Source of the DNA: Heterotrichella gracilis
Taxonomy: Eukaryota; Sar; Xanthophyceae; Tribonematales; Xanthonemataceae
Direction of reading: 5' to 3'
DNA: 64,000 bases
NCBI GenBank assembly: GCA_032358255.1
Contig: JAULBX010000781.1
Location: forward strand, 1 to 64,000
The notes under the pieces were generated by a model. It made no database searches, was not told where the DNA came from, and saw only the letters and a program-made list of their open reading frames with translations. This document shows, piece by piece, positions 25,501 through 36,415 of this stretch; the first letter of the stretch is position 1; every line of letters begins with the position of its first letter. A program made the position numbers and the translations under genes.

Positions 25501-27959
25501 GATGCGGAGCTCTCCCAAGATCCTCAACCTGGCCCTGCTGGTGATTGGCTACGCCATCTCGCACCGCCTGTTTGAGTTTGCCTGGAAGGTGGGTGGCGCA
25601 TGCCTTGCACCGCTGTACCATGGTGGGTTTGCCTCCTTGGTGTGAGGCTTATATGCGCAGTAGATCATCTTGGCGTGAGTGGCATGGCGCTGGGAACACC
25701 TGGGTCCTGCCTTGCCAGCCAGAAGGCAGGTCATTATGCGGCCTGAGTAAATGTTGCGCTTGTAAGTTGGAACTGGCATGGTGTAATCTATATACCTTGA
25801 TGATCTAATGATGTTATAATTTTATCAAATTGCCTGCATTCTTCATCAGGTGGTTGCATTGGGAGCCAATTTCTTCAAATACTGCCCCCAGCTCATGGAC
25901 CGCACTGTGCCCAATTTGCACCACGCTACCCCAGCAGCCACCAACTGACAACCCCCCCACCCCACCCCGCGCCCCGCAGGGCCAGCTGCGCAACCTGTAC
26001 CCCTCCGCCAACGCCTACCAGGGCATCCTGGCGGACGTGTCGATCGCCACCGGCTACGTCACCATCGGGCTCATGCTCACCGGCAAGTTTGTGTTCCAGT
26101 ACCTGGGCTGGGGCGTGGCGGCGCTGGCCACGCCCTGCGTCATGCTGCTGTCGGGCGGGGCGTTCTTCGGGCTGAGCCTGGCGGCGGGGGCGGGCATGAG
26201 CATCGGCAGCCTGACGCACGCGCAGATGGCGGCGGTGGGCGTGGCGGCAGGCGCGGTCACCCAGGTGCGGTGCAGGCGCAGCCATGTTGCTGTGGTGGGG
26301 CAGCCACGAGGGCTGTGTAGCCAGGTGCATTCCCTGGTGGTGGGCATGGTTACAGGACAGACACTGGCGTATTATTTTGTTGTGACAGTGCTGCTGGGGA
26401 TGCATTCTATAGGAGCACACATGCCACTGTTAAAGTACAGTAATCCACAGGTACAGTCTGCACCCTTCAGTGTGTGGGTCATGGATGTGGATGCTGTACA
26501 GCCACAGGCCTGGTGTTAAAGAAGCTGTCTGGCATCCAAACACATGGGATACAAACAACAGCCAAAGCAGCTGTCTGTGATCCCTCCTTTGCTTAGCGCA
26601 CGCCCCCTTGTGCCTGTGCAGGTGTTTGCGCGGTCAGCCAAGTTCTCGCTGTTTGACCCCGCCAAGGAGATGGTGTACATCGAGATGAACAAGGAGGAAA
26701 AGTCAAAGGGCAAGGCGGCTGTGGACCTGGTGTCATCGCAGATCGGCAAGTCTGGGGCGTCCTGGATCACGCAGGTAGGTGGCTGTCAGAAAGAAGAAAG
26801 AAAGACAGAAACAGAAGCATAATGGGGGAGTTAGGGGGCCACGATCAGCATCGAGCACCACCTAGCCGCCAGATTCCTATGCGTGATTGGCTAGCGCCTC
26901 ACAGGCTCTGCCTAAGCAATGCTGCTCCCTCCCTGCAGGCCCTGCTAATAGCACTGGGGTCCATCCAGGCATCCATGCCCATCATCACGGCAGTGTTTGG
27001 CGCCGTAATCATCGCTTGGATCAACGCCGTGCGCCAGCTGGGATCCACCATCAAGAAGCAGGAGGAGGAGAACCTGGCTCGCAAGGCGAGCGAGCGCGCG
27101 GCTGCTGCGGGGGAAGGTGGGTCCATGGGGGAGGTGAAGTATTTTTAATTTACATTTCTTACAAAAACAATAAATAATTGACGCAGCAGTTAAGAGGTGG
27201 ACACACAGGTGTTGTTGGGCTGCATCATTGAAGATTACACTTTGGGTGGATGGTGGTGGGGATGGCGTGGAGCGCACCAGTAGGTGGACGTATTTGATAG
27301 GAGTAATATACCCTCTTGACGGTGTCCCTCCATTACTGTATCCATTCCAATACTGTGTGAAGGCAAGGGAGGCGTGTTGCAGCGGGCATCTGGAGCATGC
27401 AATGGTACTGCCATGAATGTCATGTTTCTATATCTCATTCCTTCCCTTTGCACGCCCACGTCATGATCTGTGCCACCCTTTTTGTGATTGCAAATGACGT
27501 GCAATGACCCTCACTCCCCTGTTGTAATGGTGGTGGAAATGCATGACCTTTTTTCTGCTCTCGAGCACATCCAGGCACAGTACTGCACACTCTGCCTAGT
27601 GTATGATTGACCAGAGGCAATGAGCCCATGACGGCTGGGAATGCCTTTTTGTTTGTTTGTTTGTACCAACAACTGAGTGTATGGTGGTCCATGCAAACAG
27701 CCGGCTACCCCTTATCAACCTCCTTTCTTCCGTTGCAGGCGCGGGGTTGGTCACTGCCACTGCCACTGCCACCACTACCTCCAGCACCGACGAGGACATG
27801 GAGGATGCAGGGGGCTCGGCCAAGCCCCTGGTGGCGGGACCAGGGGGCGCAGTGGGAGGCATCGGTGACCATGCGGAGGCCAACGGGGGAGCTGTACCTC
27901 CACAAGGCGCTGCGGCTGCTGCCGAGGGGGTGCCAGTGCAGGGGAAGCAGGCAGAGTAG
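22550..27959 (+). CDS. ATP/ADP translocase, plastid NTT type (TLC family)
   Basis: About eleven exons encode a carrier with 11-12 membrane helices. Diagnostic segments in order are LGLIFFCATFNLTILQNLKDA, FCFAELWGSVVISVLFW, DEAKTVYPLMGMAANVALV, SFAVMRSSPKILNLALLV, YLGWGVAALATPCVMLLS, SAKFSLFDPAKEMVYIEM, KGKAAVDLVSSQIGKSGASW and a closing hydrophobic helix, followed by a disordered Ala/Gly-rich tail. They align end to end with plant chloroplast NTT1, which exchanges cytosolic ATP for stromal ADP. Exons from 23371 onward are firm (23371-23615, 23892-24010, 24363-24523, 24880-25056, 25397-25588, 25980-26264, then about 26623, 26939 and 27740 to 27959). The N-terminus is uncertain: an Arg/Ser-rich leader from 22550 and an exon near 22855-23170 could form the transit peptide. 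The 22855-23170 exon reads better in a second frame near its end, so a start or frame error there is possible. Confidence 0.9.
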
Positions 27960-29483
27960 CTGGCTGCGCAGACATTTTTTCCAGATACAGGGTCAATGTG
28001 AGCGGGAGCAGGTGATGCCCTGCTCTTTGGTGGCGTGTTCACGCCAGGTGCACGGGTGGGGTTTATTGTGGGGATCCTTGGGTTGGTGCCGTGGTACGTG
28101 TGAGGGAGTGGCTACTTTGCTTGACATTGAGGGGCAACATCCATGTGAATGAGTATCCATAAAGCAGCCTGGCTCAGGGTTGCGGTGAGAAAGTTGCACT
28201 GGTCCACCTCAGTCAGTTGGTCGGGCTCAGGTGCATCCTTTTCCCCAGGTGGGCATGTGCTTTCCTGACCAGCCAGTAGTTTAGGTTGATGCAGCCAGTG
28301 CCCCAATACTGTTGCAATTATTGTAGTTTTCGAGCCAAGCTGGCCTGCTAGCTCACCAGGTGGCGCAAGTATTTTACCTGTCAACGCGTGGAGTTCAAAG
28401 CTGGATTACTCCCAGCAAATATGTATCAGTACATGCACCTTTGGATGCACCTTTCACACTACTGGATCGGTGCTGCCAGTGAACCAGTGGACATCGTGTA
28501 TAGACAACACTGGCCTAGCACCTTATCGGGGCGTTCGACTTTGTCACTCAGTTACAATGGAGATGCCTTGTGAAGTTATTATACATTTGCGCACGCCAGT
28601 GCAACTAGACCTTGATTTCCATGGGACTATCTTGGTCTCGTAGAGTGACAAAGGCCCGTGTGGATAATCATTAGAGCACGCCAAACAGTCATCTCAGATT
28701 ACATTTTTTTCAAAGTGTAATGCGGCATGGTTTCGATGTCTGGGGTTCAGGCCGATCCACTAGCCTACCTAAGGTCATTTCAATGAGATGTGTCTGGGAC
28801 CACCGGGTTGTGACAGAAGGATAGCCTGTTGATGCGGTGAGTGGCTGTGACATGTCAACAAGCAGGTGAGATAATTGCAGAGCAATCTTGCGGGCAATCT
28901 TGTGGGGAAATTTCAAACGTGGTTAAACCAGCTTCACCCCCAGTAACCAGCTCTACTTGCTGAGCAAAGAGCCAGACAAGGTGGCGAGGATTGACACGCA
29001 TGTAACCTTAAAGGTTTGGAACAAAGTTTGGAACTTGACACCTACCAGCATCAAAGTATTGCCACCCCAGCAACTGGCTTTTGTCTGCTTTTTGCCAAAA
29101 GCCCAATGGGACGGGTGCCCTATAAACGTTCATTTGCAGGAGCCACAGGAAGATATATTAAAAGCTTTACAAGCTCAACGTCTTCATATGATGTCACGAA
29201 CTGCCCAGGAACGTGTTCAACAAGTCACACAGATGACCGGAGCGATGATCTCTATAAAGACTAAACGGAAACAGCTCACAAAGAAGCTGCGCAGGCGCCT
29301 ATACCTCTATGCCTGCACCCAAAACTGTGTACGCAATGCAAAGTGCTGCAAAGTGCAGCGCTCACCCAGTCTGGATGGTGTCACCGTTGGTGGCGGCGGT
29401 GGGGTGAACTGTGCATGCCAACAGGTAAAATAGCGATATGCGTAGCCTGTCCAATAGCTGCCTAAAAGCACACAAACAGCGAT
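27960..29483. other. Intergenic region with an orphan open frame
   Basis: Contains the 3' flank of the ATP/ADP carrier gene. A 158-codon open frame at 28957-29433 has a Lys/Arg-rich middle and a Gly-rich end but no recognised domain, no homologous neighbour and no clear promoter. I do not count it as a gene. Confidence 0.3.
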
Positions 29484-29760
29484 ATGCAGCTGTCACTTTC
29501 ATTGAGCTAAAAAAGTTCAAAATTCACCTTCAATGAATTCGAAAAGTTTAACATTCAAAAAAGATCATTCTACACTGTATACCCATTTTGCAAAACACAA
29601 TAACTGCAGTATTCTTCCGCCAATCCCGAATCCACTGTAGTTACTGTGTTTTGCAAAATGGGTATACAGTGTAGAATGATCTTTTTTTAATGTTAAACTT
29701 TTCGAATTCATTAACAGCGACTTATGAACTTTTCAAGCTCAATGGAAGTGACAGCTGCAT
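29484..29760. repeat. Large foldback inverted repeat
   Basis: Two arms of 127 bp (29484-29610 and 29634-29760) are near-perfect reverse complements around a 23-bp spacer. The inner 70 bp, holding CTACACTGTATACCCATTTT, pair almost without mismatch. Weaker pairing continues outward to about 29436 and 29790. It could be a MITE-type foldback element or a long small-RNA hairpin precursor; the sequence cannot decide. Confidence 0.9.
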
Positions 29761-30424
29761 AAGTGCTTTTGTACAACTGGCTATGCAAACGTGCAGATAA
29801 TCCATGATGCACTACATGCAATGACTGACACTACTGGCGTGCAGGGGCAATATGAAAAAACAGGCCTACATCGGCAACCCCAAACAAAAACGATACAGTG
29901 CAACCCCGGCAGTATGGCACAGACAGCGCTCCCTAGTAGTGTCACCACACAACCTCAACCAGCATGTCAGTGCCCAACAATGGACATGCGACAGGCGTTG
30001 GCCCCTTGCATTGCGAGAGGCACCCCCAAGCCAAGCTCCCCTGGCTGCTAAGCAAAAGAAAAAATAGCTACGCAGCCTGTGGCTGCTAAACACCATGGCC
30101 CCGCCACTGACCAGTGGGGTGACATGTGCAAATCCAGGTGCTTCTAGTCCCCTCAACAGCAGCCGCTAACCCCTGAAACCTGACCCCACACCACCTTGAG
30201 GGCAAAACCCTAAACCCTAAACCCTAAACCACTTTGAGGCAGGACCATGCGCATGGCGGGCAGGACTGGATTTGGGCACACCGCCTTGCAACTCACCAGG
30301 GGGCCATGCTGCGGGTACCTGCGGTGGCTTATCCCACAGGCGAGCAGCGCCTGTGGAGGGGTGCGGAAGCCGCCCGCTTGGCTGCGCATGCGGCGGCCTT
30401 TGATCAACTCCACACAAGTTGCCA
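29761..30424. other. Gene-poor stretch with telomere-like tract
   Basis: No gene is visible between the foldback and the kinase remnant. The only distinct feature is the CCCTAAA tract at 30205-30230. Confidence 0.35.
30205..30230 (-). repeat. Interstitial telomere-like repeat (CCCTAAA)n
   Basis: Just over three tandem CCCTAAA units are readable. The tract lies 200 bp beyond the truncated end of the kinase remnant on the minus strand. Confidence 0.85.
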
Positions 30425-30587
30425 TCAGCTGGCTTGGCTCTCGCGGTGCTGGCGCAAAGGGGTGTGCGGCTGCGCACCATCAGGCCAAATGATGTCCTCA
30501 TTGAGCCAGCCTGGGCACCTTGCAACACCCGCAGGGCCCGACCAGTCAAAGTCAAGCAGGCGCACCGCGGCACCGCCCCCCTCCAAC
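30425..30587 (-). pseudogene. Remnant exon of a kinase-like protein (DFDWSG motif)
   Basis: Read on the minus strand after an acceptor (TTGCAG), this exon encodes VRLLDFDWSGPAGVARCPGW, then LNEDIIWPDGAQP, and stops. DFDW-S/A-G followed by a YP..LN..I.WP-like stretch is the activation-loop region of the divergent kinases attached to Crinkler-like proteins. No upstream exon with a catalytic HGD motif is found before the complete gene at 31.0 kb, whose own DFG-equivalent is different. I infer a decayed fragment of a second member. Confidence 0.55.
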
Positions 30588-31003
30588 CTGCAATGCAGCA
30601 GAATGGGCTAGCCAGGGAACTAGAGTCTGGTGTATGTATGGGCGTACCGTATTTGTTCTTTCCCTTCTTGATAATACGGATTTTTTCTTCTGTTTCTGTA
30701 CGTCAACAATTCTGAAGGTTTAGGGCATTCTGCTAAGCACACATCCTGCATGCATTGGCCATCATGCGGCAGTATCATCCCCACATACTTGGCAGCCTCG
30801 CAGCATATGCATGCACCAGTTACCCACCGCCCCGGCCTAACTGCAATCGCGCTGTACCACTTGTAAAAGGCACCCATGTGCTCAACACGTGAACGCCACC
30901 ACAGTAGATATGTGCAATAACATGTTACTACCAAGCTGGTGAGGATGCAAAGCAGCATGTAGACTTCCTTAGATTTGAATACCAACACCCTGATGTGCCT
31001 CAC

Positions 31004-32700
31004 CTGTGCCCTTAGTCTTTGGATGTAGACTCGCGGGCGCATGGCTGGGATTGCTCGGTGGCGCATCACAGCTGCAGAGGGGGGACTCGGCGCACGCAGA
31101 CGCCTCAGCATGCGCCGGCACTGGTCCTTCTCAGCGGCTAGCTCCACACAGCTTGCGCCAAGGCGAGCGTGGCTGAAGTCAACCCACTTGGGCTGAGGCG
31201 CGCACGCCATCAGCTCCTGGGATGAGAATAAAAATAAATAAATAAATAAATATCTACGCAGCCTGTCCTTGACCAAGCGCATTGGTTAAGAAAGAGAATT
31301 TAGCACAGAAAAGGGCAATGCCCTCCTGTCCACTATGTCCTCTACCATACCTGGGGTGAGAACCTGACATGTTCAGGGGTGGGGTCTCCATGCAGCACCC
31401 CCCGCTCGTGGATGCGCTCCAGGCTGTGGAGCACCCTCTCCTCCAGCTCGTCATCCAGCGCACTCAGCATGTGCACTAGGCTGTATGGCAGCAGCTCCAG
31501 TGCAAAGAAGGGCAGCCTGGTTCCGCTGACAGTGGCGACGGTGCCCGACGCGACCACCCGGGGGACGCAGCTGCCTTGCAGATCCAGCAGCTCCTCCTGG
31601 TACATGCTGAGCTCGAGTTCCATGCGCCAGCAGGCGCCTTCTCTGTCCCTATCAACTTCTGGCAGCTTGACAGCCGCCGGCAGGCCGCCTACCAGGCCAG
31701 TGCGCACAGTGCCTGTGCTGCCAGTGGCCATGATAGTACCCATCTCAAGCTGGTGGTGAGCGGGCGCCGACTGGTTGGTCTCAGCTGACCCGGGCTGCAG
31801 CAGCGTGCCTAAGAAGGGGAGTTTGATGGCAAGGTGCTGGCGAGTGACACCGCTCCACGCTTTGGCTCGTGCCAGTTCGCCCACATACAGCAGCAGGGCT
31901 ATGACGGTTGGCTGTTGCTGAGTCACCAAGGCCGCCTTGGAGATGGACAGGGTCCCAAAACGCAGGAACCAGAAGCACTCATCGGTGTACAACACGCCGT
32001 ACCCAAGCCCATTGAAATGCAAATGGGAGCAGGCCTGGAGCAGCTGAACTGCAGCCTTGCCAGAGGGCTCTGCTCGGTATTCCTCCAGCAGGCCATATCC
32101 CGGCAGCGATGGGCGTGCGTTCCTCTGCTTGCACTCGGCTGCAGCAATCACGTCTCCGCCCCAGGTCCAGACTCGATCAGGCCTGGCTGCAACACCACCA
32201 TGCGGAGTCACCAGTGGGCTTACTATGGAAACAGTCACCCTCAGAGGTGGCAAGAAGCGCCACAGGCCACCAGCTCAGAGCCAAGCATCGCCTAGCTGGA
32301 TCAGAAAGGCTTTGCAAAATGCAGCAAACCCAACATGAACCTTGCTACAGACAGATGCATTGCACTTACTTTTCAGCCCGTAGCCGTCTGGGAACGAGCA
32401 GAAGTTGATGTGAGCAAGCCCGGGAGCGCCACCCAGCTGGTTTACAAGCTTCCGGAAGAAAGTGGAGTCCATGCAGTCCAGGATGGTCTCCTTAGAGCTG
32501 GGTTCCACACTGCAAGGTGACCAGCCGTGGTAGACAGGGCCTGAGTCTCGGCAATTGGCAATAAATGCAAGGGCTGCCTCTTCGATGCCAGCCCACTCCT
32601 GTACGTCGTCAGGCACGTGTAGCAAGGCTGCGATTGGAGTGCCGGTGGTGGTGTCAAACGATGGGCGATATGTCAGCGGCTGAGCTGTGCTCCTCACCAC
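31004..32700 (-). CDS. PD-(D/E)xK-like plus protein kinase-like protein (Crinkler-type architecture)
   Basis: Three exons are clear: about 32700-32375, 32260-31351 and 31216-31004, joined in phase. The N-terminal half (about 160 residues) contains PDRVWTWGGDVIAAAECK, which fits the PD...ExK pattern of restriction-endonuclease-fold enzymes. The C-terminal part is a divergent kinase: a Gly-rich start (ATGSTGTV), a candidate lysine in AAVKLPEV, ELELSMYQEELLDL, FALELLPYSL, the catalytic-loop equivalent HGDPTPEHV and the metal-binding equivalent VDFSHARLG. Some Crinkler-type effector and host proteins of eukaryotes couple a nuclease-fold domain to a kinase; the match here is by motif only. The open frame at 32700 begins with GTG and no ATG, so a 5' exon is missing. 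The 3' end after 31004 is also unresolved; an open frame continues to about 30620. Function is unknown. Confidence 0.6.
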
Positions 32701-33275
32701 CTCTAGCTAAGTCAGTTATTGCGCAGCTGCCGGGGGGACTGCACAGAACCAACAAAGACCCATGTCAGCCTGTTGATGTTTACACCTACGTATGGCATGG
32801 TTGCAGTAGCAAGCGCTTGGCGCCAGATAGAGATCAAGAATAAACCTTCAAATTCACTGTAGCTGTTCAGGGTGGCATCGCCAAAGGAAGTGCTGAGTAT
32901 GGATGCAGTGGGCGAGATAATGCAGAGTTCCCTCTACACAACAGTTCCAAACTGAACTGTGTGAAGGTTGCAGGTGCAATTTAGTTCCTCACAACCCACC
33001 CGTACTGTCCGCCATGCTTTCAGCCAGCAGCAAATTTAGCACACCAACCCACCAAAGGAGACAAGAGCCACACGGGACGGAGCCATTCTAATAGCACTCT
33101 CGTCACACAGAATACCGTCTTAAAAGTTCATGCATATGGGTCCAGACTCTGAATACGTGGACTCCAGAGTCTGAATACGTTGCCAATATGACAGATGCAT
33201 GCATGCATATATGTGGGCGCTGACCCCCCGTGAACTTGACCACGCTTTCCAACATCATATGCATGCATATGCCAT

Positions 33276-35676
33276 ATGGCAACGTGTTCAGCTTCGCTAC
33301 TTCCTACAACTGCACGTCACAACAAACAGTTCCTTGCGCCGGGGTCGTTTAAATATTATTTATCCGCTTATGAGGTCAAACCCTGCGGACTTTGCCTCGT
33401 GACCACCGCACAGGACCGGACGACCCATTGCCCAACAAAGTTCCCAGCAAGTATGGACGTGTTCAATAAGCTGTACCTCCTACAAGCAACCAAGCCTGTG
33501 GCAAAACCAGACAGTACAGATAAACCCTCGAAAAAGGGCAAGGACAAGGCAGGGCCAGCCACAGACTCCCTAGTACAGGAGGAGGCAGCACCGCTCAACC
33601 CCTTGTTCAAGGGCCTACAAGATCTGTTCGACCCTCCTCCTCCTCCTCCCCAGAAAATCCAACCCGTGGACAGCAAAAAGACGCCTGTCAGCTCTGAAAA
33701 ACCCCGCCCCAAAGAGCAACCGAAGGCAGCAGCAGCAGCTGATGGCAGCAATGGCAGCAAAGACAAGGTGGAGCCCCAGGAGCCTGGTCGACCCAAGCTT
33801 GTGCAGGAGCTCCAAACAGGTGTGCAGGCGTTCATCAAGGACCTGGAGGATAAGGTGGACCAGGCAGCAGCTGATGACGCGCAGCCTGCTCCCAAGACCA
33901 CCGCTGAGGTGTCAGCGCGCCTGTACTCGCAGTTCTCAGCAACCACCTCCCAGCAGGTAACACAGACAGGGTGTCTAGGAACCCTTGGTTGAGGTTTTGG
34001 TTGACAAGGGCTGCTTGTGAGCAAGGATGGACCACCAAGGCGGGTGCATCGCCCGGTACAGCGCGATTAGCTGCGTGTCAATTGAGTTGTCAACACCGCA
34101 TTAACTGCGGTTACCTCTCATTGGTTTGCGGTAGCATTTATTACCCCACCTGTGCAGCTCTTGGTGGCCAACAGGAACCAGACGTTTTGCATGTGGCATT
34201 GCAGGGAGAAGCACAACAACAGCAGGAGAACGCAGCACCCAGCAAGGTCGCTGACCACATGGTGGGGGTGCGCACAGACGATGAGTTCAGGAACGCAATA
34301 GCAGACAGCATGACCAAGGATAAGCCGGTCAGTAGATCTTCGAACACGCTTTCATCGTCACCGCTATCACATTCCACCATGATGCGTTCAACCGTGGTTA
34401 CACAGCCAGCTGTGCAAATGCCTTGCACCATGCGTTCACGCATGGGCTGACACCAACCCCCCCCCACCCCTGGGGTTTGGTGCCAGCAGCCAGGAGCACT
34501 TGCAGCTGCTTCATTAGTGGGCGTCGGGGGCTGCATGGGGCATGTAGCCGCATCTGGGGCAGCATCAGTGCGCTCTGCTTGCAAAGCTTTGTACTCAGGA
34601 CCTTGCGCGTGTGCCTTGCTGTAGGTGATGGTGCAGTTTGGCGCGACATGGTGTACCCACTGCCAGGAGGCCTTCCCGCACTTCCTCAAAGCCAGCAAGA
34701 AGGTGCGGTGATCATGCTACTTGCTTAGGCTGACCCCAGACCCTAAAGTTCTAGGCCAGCCTATCAGGGATAGACCATGTCGCCCCTTCAGGCTCCAGTA
34801 CTTCTTTGGGGCAAGAAGTACTGCGGCTCTGCCAAAAGGCATGCAAAGTATCAATGCATACACGAGTCGTGTCATCCTGACGCTGTGTGTCCCCCCATGT
34901 TGCAGCATCCGCAGCTGGGCTATGTGCTGGCACAAGTGGACTACATGCAGGAGGAAGCCAAGGTGCGGGGGTCAGGGTCAATGGGTGTTCTTGGGATCAT
35001 AGAGAGGATGGAACGAAACCCAGCGCCATAAGGGGTGATAGAGGCAGCATAGCAGATGCAGTCCCTATGGAAATGTTGTCGGATTCACGATATGCTATTT
35101 GAGTGATTTACTAGCAAGTCTGGTATGTTGCTATTACTCTTCATTTGCTTCTCTTGCGTTGCACTGCCACATCTAGAATCACATCAAATGGCCATATGTC
35201 CCATGAGATGCTTCATCACTTGAGGTTGGACTGACACCAATATTGTTTTGCAGGAGATTGTTTATACACCCACCTTCTCTGTCTACCGCAAGGGGAAAAA
35301 GGTGGGCACTGGGTGTTATATGATGTGCATCCATGTGTCAACTGTTTTACTTTCAGAACCTGCAACATCTGTTTACAGCGTATGTGGCAGAGATGTGTCT
35401 TACATCAGAAGGCTCCATGCATGTGCAGCATGTCTTGTCATCAGTATATTGCAGGTCAACAGGCCTGATACTACGGCATTACCGGCAAAGGCATGCAAAT
35501 CACGTGTGCACAGCCCAATGGATGCCGCCTGGGTACAGGAAGAGTGTTAAAATTGCCAGCGAGTTACTGTAGCACCGATGGCAAGCTTGCTGTGTGTGTA
35601 GGTGGATGAGTTCATTGGCATTGACAAGCAGCGCTTGGAGGACCGCATGTGGTTGCACAGCGAGGAAACTGAGTGA
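33276..35676 (+). CDS. Thioredoxin-like protein with WCTHC active site
   Basis: Six exons (33276-33956, 34205-34327, 34625-34702, 34906-34962, 35254-35301, 35602-35676), all joined in phase 0, give 353 residues. The first 60 residues are Ser/Thr/Ala/Lys-rich and low in acid, resembling a chloroplast transit peptide; an internal ATG at 33453 is an alternative start. Residues 60-230 are low complexity (Lys/Pro/Glu/Ala) with a polyproline run. The C-terminal third is a thioredoxin fold: VGVRTDDEFRNAIA, VMVQFGATWCTHCQEAFPHF, VDYMQEEAKEI, YTPTFSVYRKGKKVDEFIG with the cis-proline after YT. WCTHC keeps both redox cysteines, so a disulfide reductase role is expected, probably in the plastid. The target is unknown. 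The gene is divergent from the kinase-like gene with about 575 bp between them. Confidence 0.82.
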
Positions 35677-36415
35677 CGTGGCGCATTCACAAATTTATCT
35701 TATTTTTGGAGACAGTGCAGTGCAGTATCAGCAGGTTTTTGCTGGCAGTGATCATGCTGTTGCCAGTGCAAATTCAATTTGGGGGTCATGGTTTATTCAC
35801 ATTCAGCCGAATCATTTTACTTTATATATTGTGCGTCAGCCGGCAAAGGCAAATCTTGCACTTGCGTGGGTTTCAAATGAACCAGTGGCAAATGTGGAAA
35901 TGACAACGGTGAATGGAAATTGCCTAGAGGCTGTGGGTGACATTGATTTAGGAGGGTAACACACAGCCCTCGTGGGTGCAAAAAGCTCACTGAGTCTCGT
36001 GCAAGGCTTTTCCCAAGTACCCCAGGTGGCATGTGCGGGTCTGGCACATAACATTAACAGCACACACCAAGTCTTACAAAAAGGCATTCAATTCATTTCC
36101 CAGCGAGAGCACTCTATAGAATATGGTACAAAATAGCATCTCAAAAATGCATTATTATTCCCATTAAATGGCAGTTACTCTTGTACTTCAACGTGACGAT
36201 CGTTGCATATAAAACATGCAGCACCACGTGCTGGCCATTAAACACTGCTGCACCAGATGTGCAGTCCAGGCAAAAAAATGAAACTGCTAGCAGCTGGCTA
36301 TGTGTACATTTTGCTACAATCTCATTGGTCACATTGTCAGTGCGCAACGAGAATGATTTGCAATTGTCAATGCCAATTATTCCATGCCAGTCACTGGGGT
36401 CAGGTACAGCTCGTT
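35677..36415. other. Convergent intergenic region
   Basis: Separates the 3' ends of the thioredoxin-like and F-box genes. AT-rich, with no recognisable coding sequence. Confidence 0.4.

Noticed and set aside
28957-29433. 158-codon plus-strand frame
   Set aside because: Composition is protein-like in the middle, but there is no recognisable family and it abuts the foldback; evidence is too weak.
30620-31003. Continuation of the kinase-like frame with a hydrophobic stretch
   Set aside because: A good donor at about 31004 and low family resemblance beyond it suggest intron or untranslated sequence rather than a membrane segment.
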